This document shows positions 1-7,488 of a stretch of 22,614 nucleotides of DNA, one piece after another. A program made the position numbers and the translations under genes. Below the pieces are notes generated by a model that saw only the letters and a program-made list of their open reading frames with translations, ran no database searches and was not told the origin of the DNA. Source of the DNA: JAYRWN01 sp041917975 (GTDB taxonomy: Bacteria; Bacteroidota; Bacteroidia; Chitinophagales; Saprospiraceae); NCBI GenBank assembly GCA_041917975.1, contig JAYRWN010000055.1, positions 1-22,614 of the forward strand. The letters are read 5' to 3'. Position 1 is the stretch's first letter; each line of letters begins with the position of its first letter.

Positions 1-1
1 G

Positions 2-925
2 ACTATCGATGGTGAAGCTGTTGAAAAGAAATTGGTGCTTACCGTATCGGATCTGAAAAAAAAATTTCAAACCATTTCTAAACACATTTTACTGGAATGT
101 GCCGGAAATGGGCGGAAGGAATATCAGCCACCTGCAAAAGGTAATCAATGGACCTTAGGTGGAGTAGGGTGTGCCAAGTGGACTGGTGTAAGGTTAAAAG
201 ATGTGTTATTAGCAGCCGGGGTAAAGTCAAACGCTAACTACATCGGTTATTATGGGGCTGATAAACACCTGAATGGTAAACCTGGAGAAATTCCCATTTC
301 CCGGGGAGTACCAATTTCCAAAGCGTTGGAAGACGACCATTTAATAGCATGGGCAATGAATGACCAGGAGATACCTATACATAATGGAAGGCCTTTGCGT
401 TTAGTCATCGGTGGTTGGCCAGCATCTTGCTCCGGCAAATGGTTGACCCGCATAGCGATAAGAGATAAAGAACATGATGGACCTAAAATGAAAGGTCACT
501 CTTACCGTGTACCATGCAAACCGGTGGAACCTGGGGCTGAAGTTGCTGAAAAGGACATGTGTATCATCGAAAGTATGCCGGTAAAATCTCTGATTACTTA
601 TCCGCAAACCGGAGGTCTTTTGGGAGTAGGTAAAAAACTTCAGATCAGGGGACATGCCTGGGCTGGTGATCTGTCCGTCAAAGAGGTGTGGTGGTCCATT
701 GATTTTGGAGAAACCTGGCATCCTGCTCAATTATCATTGCCCGTCAACCGTTTTGCCTGGCAGCGTTTCACCGCACTAGTTTCTTTTCCCCGTACCGGAT
801 ATTATGAAGTATGGGCAAGAGCCCATGACGAATTGGGCCGTGCCCAACCAATGGTATTACCCTCTTGGAATCCTGAAGGATATCTGAATAATTCGTGTCA
901 TCGCATCGCAGTTAAAATAGTGTAA
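2..925 (+). CDS. Sulfite-oxidase-type molybdopterin oxidoreductase, 5' truncated
   Basis: The reading frame is open to the window edge, so the N-terminus is missing. The first visible residues (TIDGEAVEKKLVLTVSDL) already belong to the molybdopterin-binding domain. The probable Mo-ligand cysteine is in LLECAGNGR (codon 98-100), followed by the family motif AKWTGVRLKDVL and by RPLRLVIGGWPASCSGKWL. The C-terminal part, from about ITYPQTGGLLG to the end, matches the Mo-co dimerisation domain, with the typical WAGDLSVKEVWWSIDFGETW stretch. No heme b5 domain is visible. Enzymes of this family oxidise sulfite to sulfate, normally in the periplasm, passing electrons to cytochrome c. The next gene starts 3 bases downstream and encodes such a cytochrome, as in SorA/SorB pairs. 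The family is secure. Sulfite as substrate is inferred, and a SoxC-like or other role is possible. Confidence 0.9.
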   Translation, partial: TIDGEAVEKKLVLTVSDLKKKFQTISKHILLECAGNGRKEYQPPAKGNQWTLGGVGCAKWTGVRLKDVLLAAGVKSNANYIGYYGADKHLNGKPGEIPISRGVPISKALEDDHLIAWAMNDQEIPIHNGRPLRLVIGGWPASCSGKWLTRIAIRDKEHDGPKMKGHSYRVPCKPVEPGAEVAEKDMCIIESMPVKSLITYPQTGGLLGVGKKLQIRGHAWAGDLSVKEVWWSIDFGETWHPAQLSLPVNRFAWQRFTALVSFPRTGYYEVWARAHDELGRAQPMVLPSWNPEGYLNNSCHRIAVKIV

Positions 926-928
926 ATA

Positions 929-1351
929 ATGCGCTTTAGTATAAGTTTTTGGTGGTGGACCCTCCTGGTCTGTAGCTTTATTTATGTCGTGTTCCGAACA
1001 GTTACGGATGCGCCCGTACTAAGCAGCCCCAAAATTGAAAACCAATCACTCCCGGTCGTTTTAAACGGTCTGGATAAAACCACCGGATTAGTCATTAACC
1101 CTGGTTTTGAATTGATCAGAAGTCAATGTACCGGCTGCCATAGCGCAAAATTAGTGACCCAAAACAGACTGAATAGGTCTGGTTGGGAATCGGCCATACG
1201 CTGGATGCAGCAAACTCAAGGGCTATGGGACCTGGGTGATTATGAATCTAAAATATTAGATTATTTGGAAATCAACTATGGTCCAGAACCCTCCGGTCGT
1301 AGAAAGAACCTAGAACTTGCTGACAGCGATTGGTATCCGATTCAAGAGTAA
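929..1351 (+). CDS. Membrane-anchored mono-heme cytochrome c, SorB-like
   Basis: This is a 140-residue protein with an N-terminal hydrophobic helix (about residues 5-23) that reads as a signal anchor, placing the rest in the periplasm. It has one c-type heme site, CTGCH, with Cys67, Cys70 and His71. Met93 in RWMQQTQGLW is a plausible distal heme ligand. The ATG lies 3 bases after the stop of the molybdoenzyme gene, so the two are almost certainly co-transcribed and probably translationally coupled. Its likely role is to accept electrons from the molybdenum enzyme and pass them to the respiratory chain, as SorB does for SorA. Partnership is inferred from adjacency and domain type. A frame on the minus strand converges on it, leaving 19 bases between stops. 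Confidence 0.85.
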   Translation: MRFSISFWWWTLLVCSFIYVVFRTVTDAPVLSSPKIENQSLPVVLNGLDKTTGLVINPGFELIRSQCTGCHSAKLVTQNRLNRSGWESAIRWMQQTQGLWDLGDYESKILDYLEINYGPEPSGRRKNLELADSDWYPIQE

Positions 1352-1370
1352 AGGTGATAAAAATATTGTT

Positions 1371-2315
1371 TCAGCTGGCGGAAATCCCTGCGCAGGCCTC
1401 TTTCATGCGCTGCAATCCCAGTTTAGCTACAGCCAATGCATCCAATTTGTAATATTCAGGATTAAATAGTTCCAAGGATAAAACAATAGTTTTATTCGGG
1501 CGGACCAGATTAGATAATATATCTTTTAGCGGTGCGATACCATCACCCAAGTGTACACGATCACTGTCTTTAATGTTTTCACGACTAAAATCTTTCGGAT
1601 AATCGTTTACATGAAATATTTCGATGGCATGAGAGCTTAATAACTTTACGCTGTCAAAATCCGAACCTCCTTTGTACAAGTGATAAATGTCAGCAAGGAT
1701 ATGGGCTTGCGGATGTCCACTTTCGGCAGCCACATACAAGACTTGACTGAGTTTGTTTAGATTTTTTGAAAATCCCCACAGCTCTAATTGTGGTAGGACG
1801 CCCTCTTGCCGGCCGATTTCGGCGATGGCATAAAACCGCTCTGCAGCAGCATCCAGATTAAGACCCGGTTCATTTGTAGCGCCGAAAGGAGGGGCGGCGA
1901 TACGTCTGCAACCAATGGAGGCTAAAAGACCCATTTCCTTTTTTAGTTGTTCTTGTGCATTTTTCCGTTGGGTGTTATCGTCGACTATCCAAGGAGCAAA
2001 TCCGATGGCGTCCTCGATAGTTAAACCCAGATCTTGTGCTTTTTTTCTTAATTCTGAAGCGGAGCCACCCTTTTGTTGGTATTCCTGAAGACCGTTGATC
2101 CAAATCTCTATACCATTGAAACCAGCTTTTGCAGCCGTCTCCATATCTTTTACAATTCCTTGGTTCTGACCCCGAATGGTACTGGTGTTCAAACAAAAAC
2201 TAAATGGCTTATTATTCTTTTTGGATGATTGTTCAGCACCAAATACTGAGGAGTTCTTAACGAATGCAGTGAGGGCGATCGCACTAGCTGAACTTATTAA
2301 TTCTCTTCTCTTCAT
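1371..2315 (-). CDS. Secreted sugar phosphate isomerase/epimerase-like TIM barrel protein
   Basis: This 314-residue protein belongs to the xylose-isomerase-like/AP-endonuclease-2 TIM barrel group. The start MKRRELISSASAIALTAF carries a twin-arginine and a hydrophobic stretch, suggesting Tat or Sec export, with cleavage near VFGA-EQ. Candidate divalent-metal ligands are in the expected order: Glu178 (LPQLELWGF), Asp209 and His212 (LADIYHLY), His235 (IEIFHVNDYP) and Glu282 (LSLELF). Exported proteins of this family are common in Bacteroidota, often near sugar-degradation genes, but no glycoside hydrolase is visible here and the substrate cannot be read from the sequence. It follows the M23 peptidase gene on the same strand after 84 bases, a gap holding two small hairpins, so it may have its own promoter. 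Confidence 0.85.
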   Translation of the reverse strand: MKRRELISSASAIALTAFVKNSSVFGAEQSSKKNNKPFSFCLNTSTIRGQNQGIVKDMETAAKAGFNGIEIWINGLQEYQQKGGSASELRKKAQDLGLTIEDAIGFAPWIVDDNTQRKNAQEQLKKEMGLLASIGCRRIAAPPFGATNEPGLNLDAAAERFYAIAEIGRQEGVLPQLELWGFSKNLNKLSQVLYVAAESGHPQAHILADIYHLYKGGSDFDSVKLLSSHAIEIFHVNDYPKDFSRENIKDSDRVHLGDGIAPLKDILSNLVRPNKTIVLSLELFNPEYYKLDALAVAKLGLQRMKEACAGISAS

Positions 2316-2367
2316 TGCCTTTAATTCATTCGAGTATATGAAGATAATATTAAACCTGAATCACGGC

Positions 2368-2399
2368 CAAGTAAATACTTGTCCCTGAAATTTTTCAGG
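2368..2399 (-). terminator. Two tandem small hairpins behind the M23 peptidase gene
   Basis: Directly after the TAG stop of the M23 gene (minus strand) lies CCTGAAA-AA-TTTCAGG (2384-2399), then CAAGTA-TT-TACTTG (2368-2381). Both arm pairs are perfect. Neither is followed by a T-run on the minus strand, so a classical intrinsic terminator is not shown. They could reduce read-through, protect the 3' end, or act as protein-binding palindromes before the downstream gene. Confidence 0.35.
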
Positions 2400-5300
2400 C
2401 TATTTTTTGATAACCAACTTCTGCACTCCTCTGGTTTTAGTGGTCAAGGCATAAATCAGGTAAACCCCATCCGGCAATTGGTCTAATGCAAGGGGGATAT
2501 TTTTCTGACCTGGTATTATATCATGCTGTTCCAATATTTTACCATCCAGATTAGCTATATATAAGTTGAGTGCTTCCATTTGGGGCGTAAAACCCAGAGT
2601 AACATAATCCTTAGCCGGATTGGGATAAACACTGAAATTAATATTGCTATCGGGAAGCGGTGTAGAAGTTGTTGATCCCTGGTCTAAAGTAAAGTCAACA
2701 ACGTTGCCAAAATGGATTCTGCCGCTTGCATGCGGTGGATCAAGATAGCTGAAAACCATCCGCATGTTAAGATATTGATTTTGAAAAGCTGGCAATTGTA
2801 CATTAGTGTTACCGAGTTCCTGAAGAGTATCCGAAGTGTAGAGAATACGTTCGAATGTGCCATTTTCATCCAAATCAGCATATACACTGATCATACCACC
2901 CACAGGAAATGGATAAAATCTTCCCGCGGGGTCGAGGAAATATTTTTGTCCGACCACCATGCTTTCCCACTGGATGGTTAAAGGTTGATTCGAGGCAACT
3001 TGAATAGTTTGCAGGATGGATTGGTAACCTGGTCGTTGACAACCAAGGCAATTTGTGCAAGAGTCTGACCATTCCTGGCCATTGATGATTAATTTGGTGA
3101 TTCCCGCCGCTTCCGGAAATAAGCTGTATGCGTATTTATCCGGAGTCTCATCGCACGAGGTCTGAATGTTTAACACCTGGCCAATGGAACTGAAGGAATC
3201 TAAACATTGTCGTTGAACATTTAATTCATATGAAGTACAAGGCAATAATCCTTTTAAATTAAAGGCCTTGGGCAAGGGATACAGCAGTGGACGACGAAAG
3301 CAGCCTTGCTCACAAAGGCATCCCGGATACCACTTCGTTTGATCATAATGTAACCCAATGGGATTTAATCCACCTTCATAAAAGGAGACCTCTTGCCACT
3401 CATCATCCCCCAGCTGACGGTAAGTAACGGTGTAATTATCAAACGGATTCGGTTTGATTGAATCCTCCCAGCTAATTAGCAATTGGGTAAGTGCGACCTC
3501 ATCTATTTTAATGTTGAAGGGGGCAGGACATGGTTCAGATTCACAAAACGTAGTGATAAAAATACCTTTAGTGAAAGTCTCTTCGAGGCAATCCATTTTA
3601 ATCTGTAACTCATAAGTAAAGCAAGGGAGCAATTTTTTTAGAAATAACTGGTTACGCCGAAATTCTAGGTTTGCAGAAATAAATACTGGACAAGGTGGGT
3701 TAATACACAACGTTCTTGTCAGCGTATCATAGGTCCATGGACCTTCTTTTATTCTATATCTAATGACTTGTTCTCCCGGATATTCTAACAGGTTAGAATA
3801 TAATGCCATAGTGGTTGCCGACCAGGGCTCTGCATCGAAACTTACTGCCGGGCAGGTTCTAACTTCAAAAACATAGTTATCCTGTAAGCGGGCATAATTC
3901 CAATGAATTCCACTAAAGCTTATCGTATAAGTGTTTTCTAAAAATTTGCCAAGTAAAATGCGGGCGGTAAATGGTTTGAAATCGAAGTCTGTTGGTATAG
4001 TATCCAACCAGGTCAATTGGAGTTCCAGGTGGTTCTCTTTGTGTGTTAGTACTGATGAAGATTGTAAGTAAGCGCCGGACTTTTTTAAACCGGATATTTC
4101 TATCCAAACTTCATCAGCAGGCTTTGCCGGAGATGGACTAATGTTAACTATTTCCGGATCAAAATAATAAAGCTGTTCAGTTTGAAATTCCGGGCCCTCC
4201 GCCCAGCTGGTATCCCCTGGACTACATACTTTGGCCAGCCGCCAGTGGTAATTTGTAGATGGGCTAAGCTTATTTAAATGATGAGAAGTCGCCCCGTCCT
4301 CTAAAGCAATATAGGTGAAGTTGCTTGCTTCATTGGACCGGTAAGCCAACACGCCGGGTAAGGGGGATAAAGTACTCCAGGTGAGGGTTATGTCTGTACT
4401 GGTTATTTTTTCGGTGGCCAGGTCGGCAGGTGGCAAACACTCATTTGTGACTTCAAAAATTTTAGTATAAGTATCTTCACTAAATTCAGCCTCAAATGTC
4501 CAAATACCGCTAGACTCATTGACCGGTAGACGATAGGTCCAGTAACGGTATTCGGACCACGCATCGTAAGTATTTTCAAAAGTCCAGGTTGCAAAGACAG
4601 TATTTTCCTCATCCAATATGCGGTAATTCACTTGTTGATCTTTTCTTAAATCCCTGGTAAATGAGAAAAAATACACTTCGTCACCCGGATTAAATACTTT
4701 TTGTTCCCTGGTTAATTCCGGTTTGGGACATGATGTATAAAATGGAACGCCGCGGTTGGTGGATAATTTTACGATTGCAGGCTGCCAGTAAGCTGGCTGA
4801 TTGTCCCACCAAGATGTGGAGTTAGTCTTATTACATGGCCCCGTATAAGGATCAATAAAATGCCCATCGGCATCTCTTACTTCAAAATGCAAATGTGGGT
4901 AATTGCTGAACCCAGAGCTGGCAACCAACCCGAGATAGTCGCCTTGTTTTACCTGCGCTCCAATATCTTTGGAAGTTACGCTTCCTTCCTTGAGGTGCCA
5001 ATACCACGTTTGCGAACCATCCGGATGGGTAACGATGACATAATTTGCCGCTGATCCTGCTCCCCAGACGCAGACCCGATCATAGCCGCCATCGGATTTT
5101 GCCGAAATGTAACCATCAGCTGCTGCGATCACTTCAACTTGCCCTTCTTCCAACATTTTCCATGGAAATGGCCATAAACCGATGTCTGTACCGCTGTGGT
5201 TATATCCTTGGATATCATAGGTGCGATGACCACAATTATAATCTCTGGTCGATCCAAAGGATTCGTCATGATCTGCATATTGTAAAATGGTATAATAGCT

Positions 5301-5534
5301 GGGATCGGCAAACGTGGGCTTTGGTCTTAAAGGCCAGGCTAGTTTGGTGAGTTTCCTGGCATATTTACTCAATTTGCCTTGTGATCTTAAATAATGGTGT
5401 GTTTGCTCCAATTGTACTTTTGCTGCAACAAATTCCTCTGATGCTATACATGGTTGGGTAGGTCGTGAAGGCAGTTGTTGCCCTAACGCGGATTGGAGAA
5501 AGACAAACACAATGCATAAGCCCAGCAGTCGCAT
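2400..5534 (-). CDS. T9SS-exported M23 (LytM-type) metallopeptidase with Fn3 and GEVED-like domains
   Basis: The frame can be opened at a TTG at 5555, but the ATG at 5534 gives a clean signal peptide (MRLLGLCIVFVFLQSALG), so I use that start (1044 residues). The M23 domain spans about residues 107-232, with the zinc and catalytic set His113 and Asp117 (HSGTD), His180 (WYWHLKE) and His216 (PHLHFEV). Fn3-like domains follow at about 365-455, 555-665 and 669-797. A GEVED-like module (ISVYADLDENGTF to GNVVDFTL) covers about 830-952. A T9SS type A sorting domain begins at VYPNPAKDY (about 969) and ends in KLVIKK. The family cleaves peptidoglycan cross-links or small peptides. The sorting domain implies release or surface attachment through T9SS, so action on other bacteria's walls is plausible. 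That last role is inference. Confidence 0.93.
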   Translation of the reverse strand: MRLLGLCIVFVFLQSALGQQLPSRPTQPCIASEEFVAAKVQLEQTHHYLRSQGKLSKYARKLTKLAWPLRPKPTFADPSYYTILQYADHDESFGSTRDYNCGHRTYDIQGYNHSGTDIGLWPFPWKMLEEGQVEVIAAADGYISAKSDGGYDRVCVWGAGSAANYVIVTHPDGSQTWYWHLKEGSVTSKDIGAQVKQGDYLGLVASSGFSNYPHLHFEVRDADGHFIDPYTGPCNKTNSTSWWDNQPAYWQPAIVKLSTNRGVPFYTSCPKPELTREQKVFNPGDEVYFFSFTRDLRKDQQVNYRILDEENTVFATWTFENTYDAWSEYRYWTYRLPVNESSGIWTFEAEFSEDTYTKIFEVTNECLPPADLATEKITSTDITLTWSTLSPLPGVLAYRSNEASNFTYIALEDGATSHHLNKLSPSTNYHWRLAKVCSPGDTSWAEGPEFQTEQLYYFDPEIVNISPSPAKPADEVWIEISGLKKSGAYLQSSSVLTHKENHLELQLTWLDTIPTDFDFKPFTARILLGKFLENTYTISFSGIHWNYARLQDNYVFEVRTCPAVSFDAEPWSATTMALYSNLLEYPGEQVIRYRIKEGPWTYDTLTRTLCINPPCPVFISANLEFRRNQLFLKKLLPCFTYELQIKMDCLEETFTKGIFITTFCESEPCPAPFNIKIDEVALTQLLISWEDSIKPNPFDNYTVTYRQLGDDEWQEVSFYEGGLNPIGLHYDQTKWYPGCLCEQGCFRRPLLYPLPKAFNLKGLLPCTSYELNVQRQCLDSFSSIGQVLNIQTSCDETPDKYAYSLFPEAAGITKLIINGQEWSDSCTNCLGCQRPGYQSILQTIQVASNQPLTIQWESMVVGQKYFLDPAGRFYPFPVGGMISVYADLDENGTFERILYTSDTLQELGNTNVQLPAFQNQYLNMRMVFSYLDPPHASGRIHFGNVVDFTLDQGSTTSTPLPDSNINFSVYPNPAKDYVTLGFTPQMEALNLYIANLDGKILEQHDIIPGQKNIPLALDQLPDGVYLIYALTTKTRGVQKLVIKK

Positions 5535-5932
5535 GAAGTCAGGTATTATAACCAAAAAGACGTGTGATTTTCAATGTCGGTTGGTATATAAAAGTTAAGG
5601 TAGGTATAAAAACTAAATTTATACGTTCCAATAGTTGATCGAATTCACGGGAGACCAAATAAACCGGATGGGGGTGGAGTCTGATGTATTTATCTACCCA
5701 ATAGTACTGAGGTGTCGGCACATAATGAAGTCCCTTAAATTTGGAAAAATCAAATGCTGCAGGTATTTTGAAGCTACTTTGCCTAAACCCACATAAAAAT
5801 AGATGACTGGATGATTTTCGGAAGGATTTTTCATGCTTCAAAAATAGGCAATTAACAGGCACTTGAGGTCATTAATTCCTCACAACACTTTGCTAAATAA
5901 CTGTATTTTCACGGCTGACCACTTACCAGCAG
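5535..5932. other. Divergent intergenic region between M23 gene and permease
   Basis: This stretch of nearly 400 bases separates the divergent M23 peptidase and permease genes. Its only sizeable open frame is a doubtful 107-codon minus-strand one, listed separately. I see no RNA gene, no strong inverted repeat and no convincing TTTG/TAnnTTTG promoter pair. It must hold the start signals for at least one of its flanking genes. Confidence 0.5.
5539..5862 (-). CDS. Possible small hypothetical protein upstream of the M23 gene
   Basis: This is an open frame of 107 codons from a GTG (5862), ending in TGA only 4 bases before the ATG of the M23 peptidase gene. I do not recognise the protein. It is rich in aromatic and basic residues (for example HYVPTPQYYWVDKY), with no signal peptide, membrane helix or motif I can name. 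In favour of a real gene: it covers most of an otherwise empty region and has operon-like spacing to the next gene. Against: no ATG start, no family, and modest length in a moderately AT-rich region. It could equally be chance or the remnant of an older gene. Confidence 0.25.
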   Translation of the reverse strand: MPVNCLFLKHEKSFRKSSSHLFLCGFRQSSFKIPAAFDFSKFKGLHYVPTPQYYWVDKYIRLHPHPVYLVSREFDQLLERINLVFIPTLTFIYQPTLKITRLFGYNT

Positions 5933-6790
5933 ATGTCCAAGGGAGTACGTGATATGCTTATCGCGGTGATTTGTTTCGCCCTAATGAACCTTTGCATCAA
6001 ACTTTTACCGGGCATTCCTTCGATGGAAATTGTTTTTTTTCGATGCCTGATCGCGATGCTGATGAGTTTTTATTTTTTACGTGGAATACCGGTTTCCTGG
6101 TGGGGTAAAAACCGGCTTTTTCTGGCTTTACGTGGCATTTTCGGTACCATGGCACTCTATTTCTTTTTTGTAACGGTTAAGCACATCCCTTTTGCCAGTG
6201 CTGTGACCTTAGCATATACCTCGCCCATATTCACCACAGTATTAGCCTCGTGGTTTCTTAAAGAGAAAGTTGCCTGGTTTCAATGGGTTTTTTTCGGCAT
6301 TTCCTTCTGCGGTGTCGTTCTCCTGAAAGGTCTGGACACGCGTATCCCTGTACAATATTTTACTTTTGGATTATTGTCAGCCATCTGTTCTTCCTTAGCC
6401 TACATTATGGTTCGTTGCATGAAAGAAACAGAACATCCTCAGGTGGTAGTTTTACATTTTCAAGTCATTGGTACAGTGGCTGGTTTGGCTTTAAGTATTG
6501 GTCATTTTGTTATTCCAAGTGGCTGGTCGTGGTTACTGGTGGTTCTAGTTGGCATCCTGGCTTTTGTCGGGCAAGTTTACCTGACCTATGCCTTGCAAGG
6601 TGAAAAAATAGGAGTCGTTTCCAGCCTCAATTTCAGTGGAGTGGTTTTTGCAGCCGGATTTGGCTGGCTTTTATTTAAAGAACATATCACCTTGGCTAAT
6701 CTGGTAGCCATTATATTGGTGGCGGTGGGAGTGATCGGTAATATTTGGGTTGATAAAATAACCACCAGCACGGGTCAAGGGGTAAAATAA
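5933..6790 (+). CDS. EamA/DMT superfamily permease
   Basis: This 285-residue, strongly hydrophobic protein has about ten predicted membrane helices arranged as two EamA repeats. The first repeat covers roughly residues 5-140 and ends near FGISFCGVVLLKG. The second covers roughly 147-275 and ends near VAIILVAVGVIGNIW. Family members are inner-membrane exporters or exchangers of amino acids, nucleotides, sugars or other metabolites. The substrate cannot be predicted here. The length is typical for the family. The ATG is followed by a short cytosolic MSKGVRD before helix 1, as expected. The next gene, a TetR regulator, begins about 40 bases downstream with a palindromic operator in the gap. It may therefore be transcribed separately, and whether the regulator also controls this permease is unclear. 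Confidence 0.9.
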   Translation: MSKGVRDMLIAVICFALMNLCIKLLPGIPSMEIVFFRCLIAMLMSFYFLRGIPVSWWGKNRLFLALRGIFGTMALYFFFVTVKHIPFASAVTLAYTSPIFTTVLASWFLKEKVAWFQWVFFGISFCGVVLLKGLDTRIPVQYFTFGLLSAICSSLAYIMVRCMKETEHPQVVVLHFQVIGTVAGLALSIGHFVIPSGWSWLLVVLVGILAFVGQVYLTYALQGEKIGVVSSLNFSGVVFAAGFGWLLFKEHITLANLVAIILVAVGVIGNIWVDKITTSTGQGVK

Positions 6791-6810
6791 GATTATAAAA
6801 AATTGGCGTA

Positions 6811-6844
6811 TTTTAAATAATATACCAAATGGTATCTATATTTG
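6811..6844 (+). promoter_or_regulatory. Candidate tetR promoter with Bacteroidota -7 element
   Basis: TATATTTG at 6837-6844 matches the Bacteroidota -7 consensus TAnnTTTG exactly. Only a poor -33 candidate (TTTT, 6811-6814) sits upstream, 22 bases away. The palindromic operator falls between the two, where a bound TetR repressor would block initiation. If this promoter is used, transcription would begin near 6850, at the alternative GTG start of the regulator. Confidence 0.4.
6821..6836. promoter_or_regulatory. TetR-type operator O1 at the regulator's own start
   Basis: TATACC-AAAT-GGTATC is an inverted repeat with 5-bp perfect arms (ATACC/GGTAT). It overlaps the annotated ATG of the regulator gene (6829). 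It equals the reverse complement of the second site at 7461-7476 at 15 of 16 positions. A shared palindrome at the regulator and at the next gene is the usual signature of TetR autoregulation plus control of a target gene. Confidence 0.7.
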
Positions 6845-7446
6845 TTCCGGTGAAAATAAAAGCTGAAAATACCAAATTTCATATATTGGAGCAATCCGCA
6901 CAATTAATAAATATAAAAGGATATGCGGCAACTTCTCTTGGAGATATTACAGCAATTACCGGATTGACAAAAGGAGCTATCTATGGACATTTTAAGGATA
7001 AAGAGGAATTAGCGCTTAAGGTTTTTGACTACAATTTCACCATGCGCATGGGTGACCTGACCAGGTACCTCTCCGCTTATCCGGATCCTGTTGAAAAATT
7101 GTTGGCTCTGATTAACTATTACCGGACAGATTTTGTTATAAGATTTTGGCAAACAGGAGGTTGTCCGGTAATAAATACCGGAGTTGAAGTGGATGACCAG
7201 TTTCCGGTCCTTAAAGAAGCAGTAAATCACGCAATCACCCATATGCTAAAGGGGTTAAATAAATTGGTTTCAGATGCGCATAAGGCCGCGGGAAGTTCTA
7301 TTGCAATAGACATCCCTTATTACACCTATGTAATTTTTTCAGCCATTCAAGGGGCATTATTAACTACAAAGACTACCGGGGATACAAAATATTTACACTA
7401 TACTTTAGATCATCTTGAAAAAATGATCCGAGACGAAATATTATGA
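6829..7446 (+). CDS. TetR/AcrR family regulator, NemR-like
   Basis: This is a 205-residue protein. The N-terminal helix-turn-helix is typical: TSLGDITAITGLTKGAIYGHFKDKEEL, about residues 35-61. The C-terminal ligand domain has a GGCPVINTGVEVDD segment of the sort found in NemR-like regulators. Cys112 is the only cysteine, and Lys181 (GALLTTK) lies 69 residues later. From memory, NemR of E. coli uses Cys106 and Lys175, also 69 apart, to sense reactive electrophiles and chlorine species. The start is uncertain: ATG 6829 lies inside the palindrome, while GTG 6850 would give MKIKAENTKF, a normal TetR start just after the operator. It probably represses itself and the thioesterase. The family is secure; redox sensing is inference. 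Confidence 0.92.
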   Translation: MVSIFVPVKIKAENTKFHILEQSAQLINIKGYAATSLGDITAITGLTKGAIYGHFKDKEELALKVFDYNFTMRMGDLTRYLSAYPDPVEKLLALINYYRTDFVIRFWQTGGCPVINTGVEVDDQFPVLKEAVNHAITHMLKGLNKLVSDAHKAAGSSIAIDIPYYTYVIFSAIQGALLTTKTTGDTKYLHYTLDHLEKMIRDEIL

Positions 7447-7460
7447 TTGAATTTGTTAAA

Positions 7461-7476
7461 TATACCATTTGGTATA
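7461..7476. promoter_or_regulatory. TetR-type operator O2 upstream of the thioesterase
   Basis: TATACC-ATTT-GGTATA has perfect 6-bp arms and ends 12 bases before the chosen ATG of the thioesterase gene. It lies just beyond the stop of the TetR gene and shares arms and spacing with O1. The 6-4-6 layout resembles the NemR box as I remember it (TAGACC-N4-GGTCTA), differing at the third and fourth base from each end. Confidence 0.75.
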
Positions 7477-7488
7477 AAAAAATTATCC

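Noticed and set aside
5886..5914. TTTG followed by TATTTTCA before the permease as a promoter
   Set aside because: The spacing is about 11 bases, far shorter than the roughly 19-20 expected for Bacteroidota promoters, and the -7 part fits poorly.
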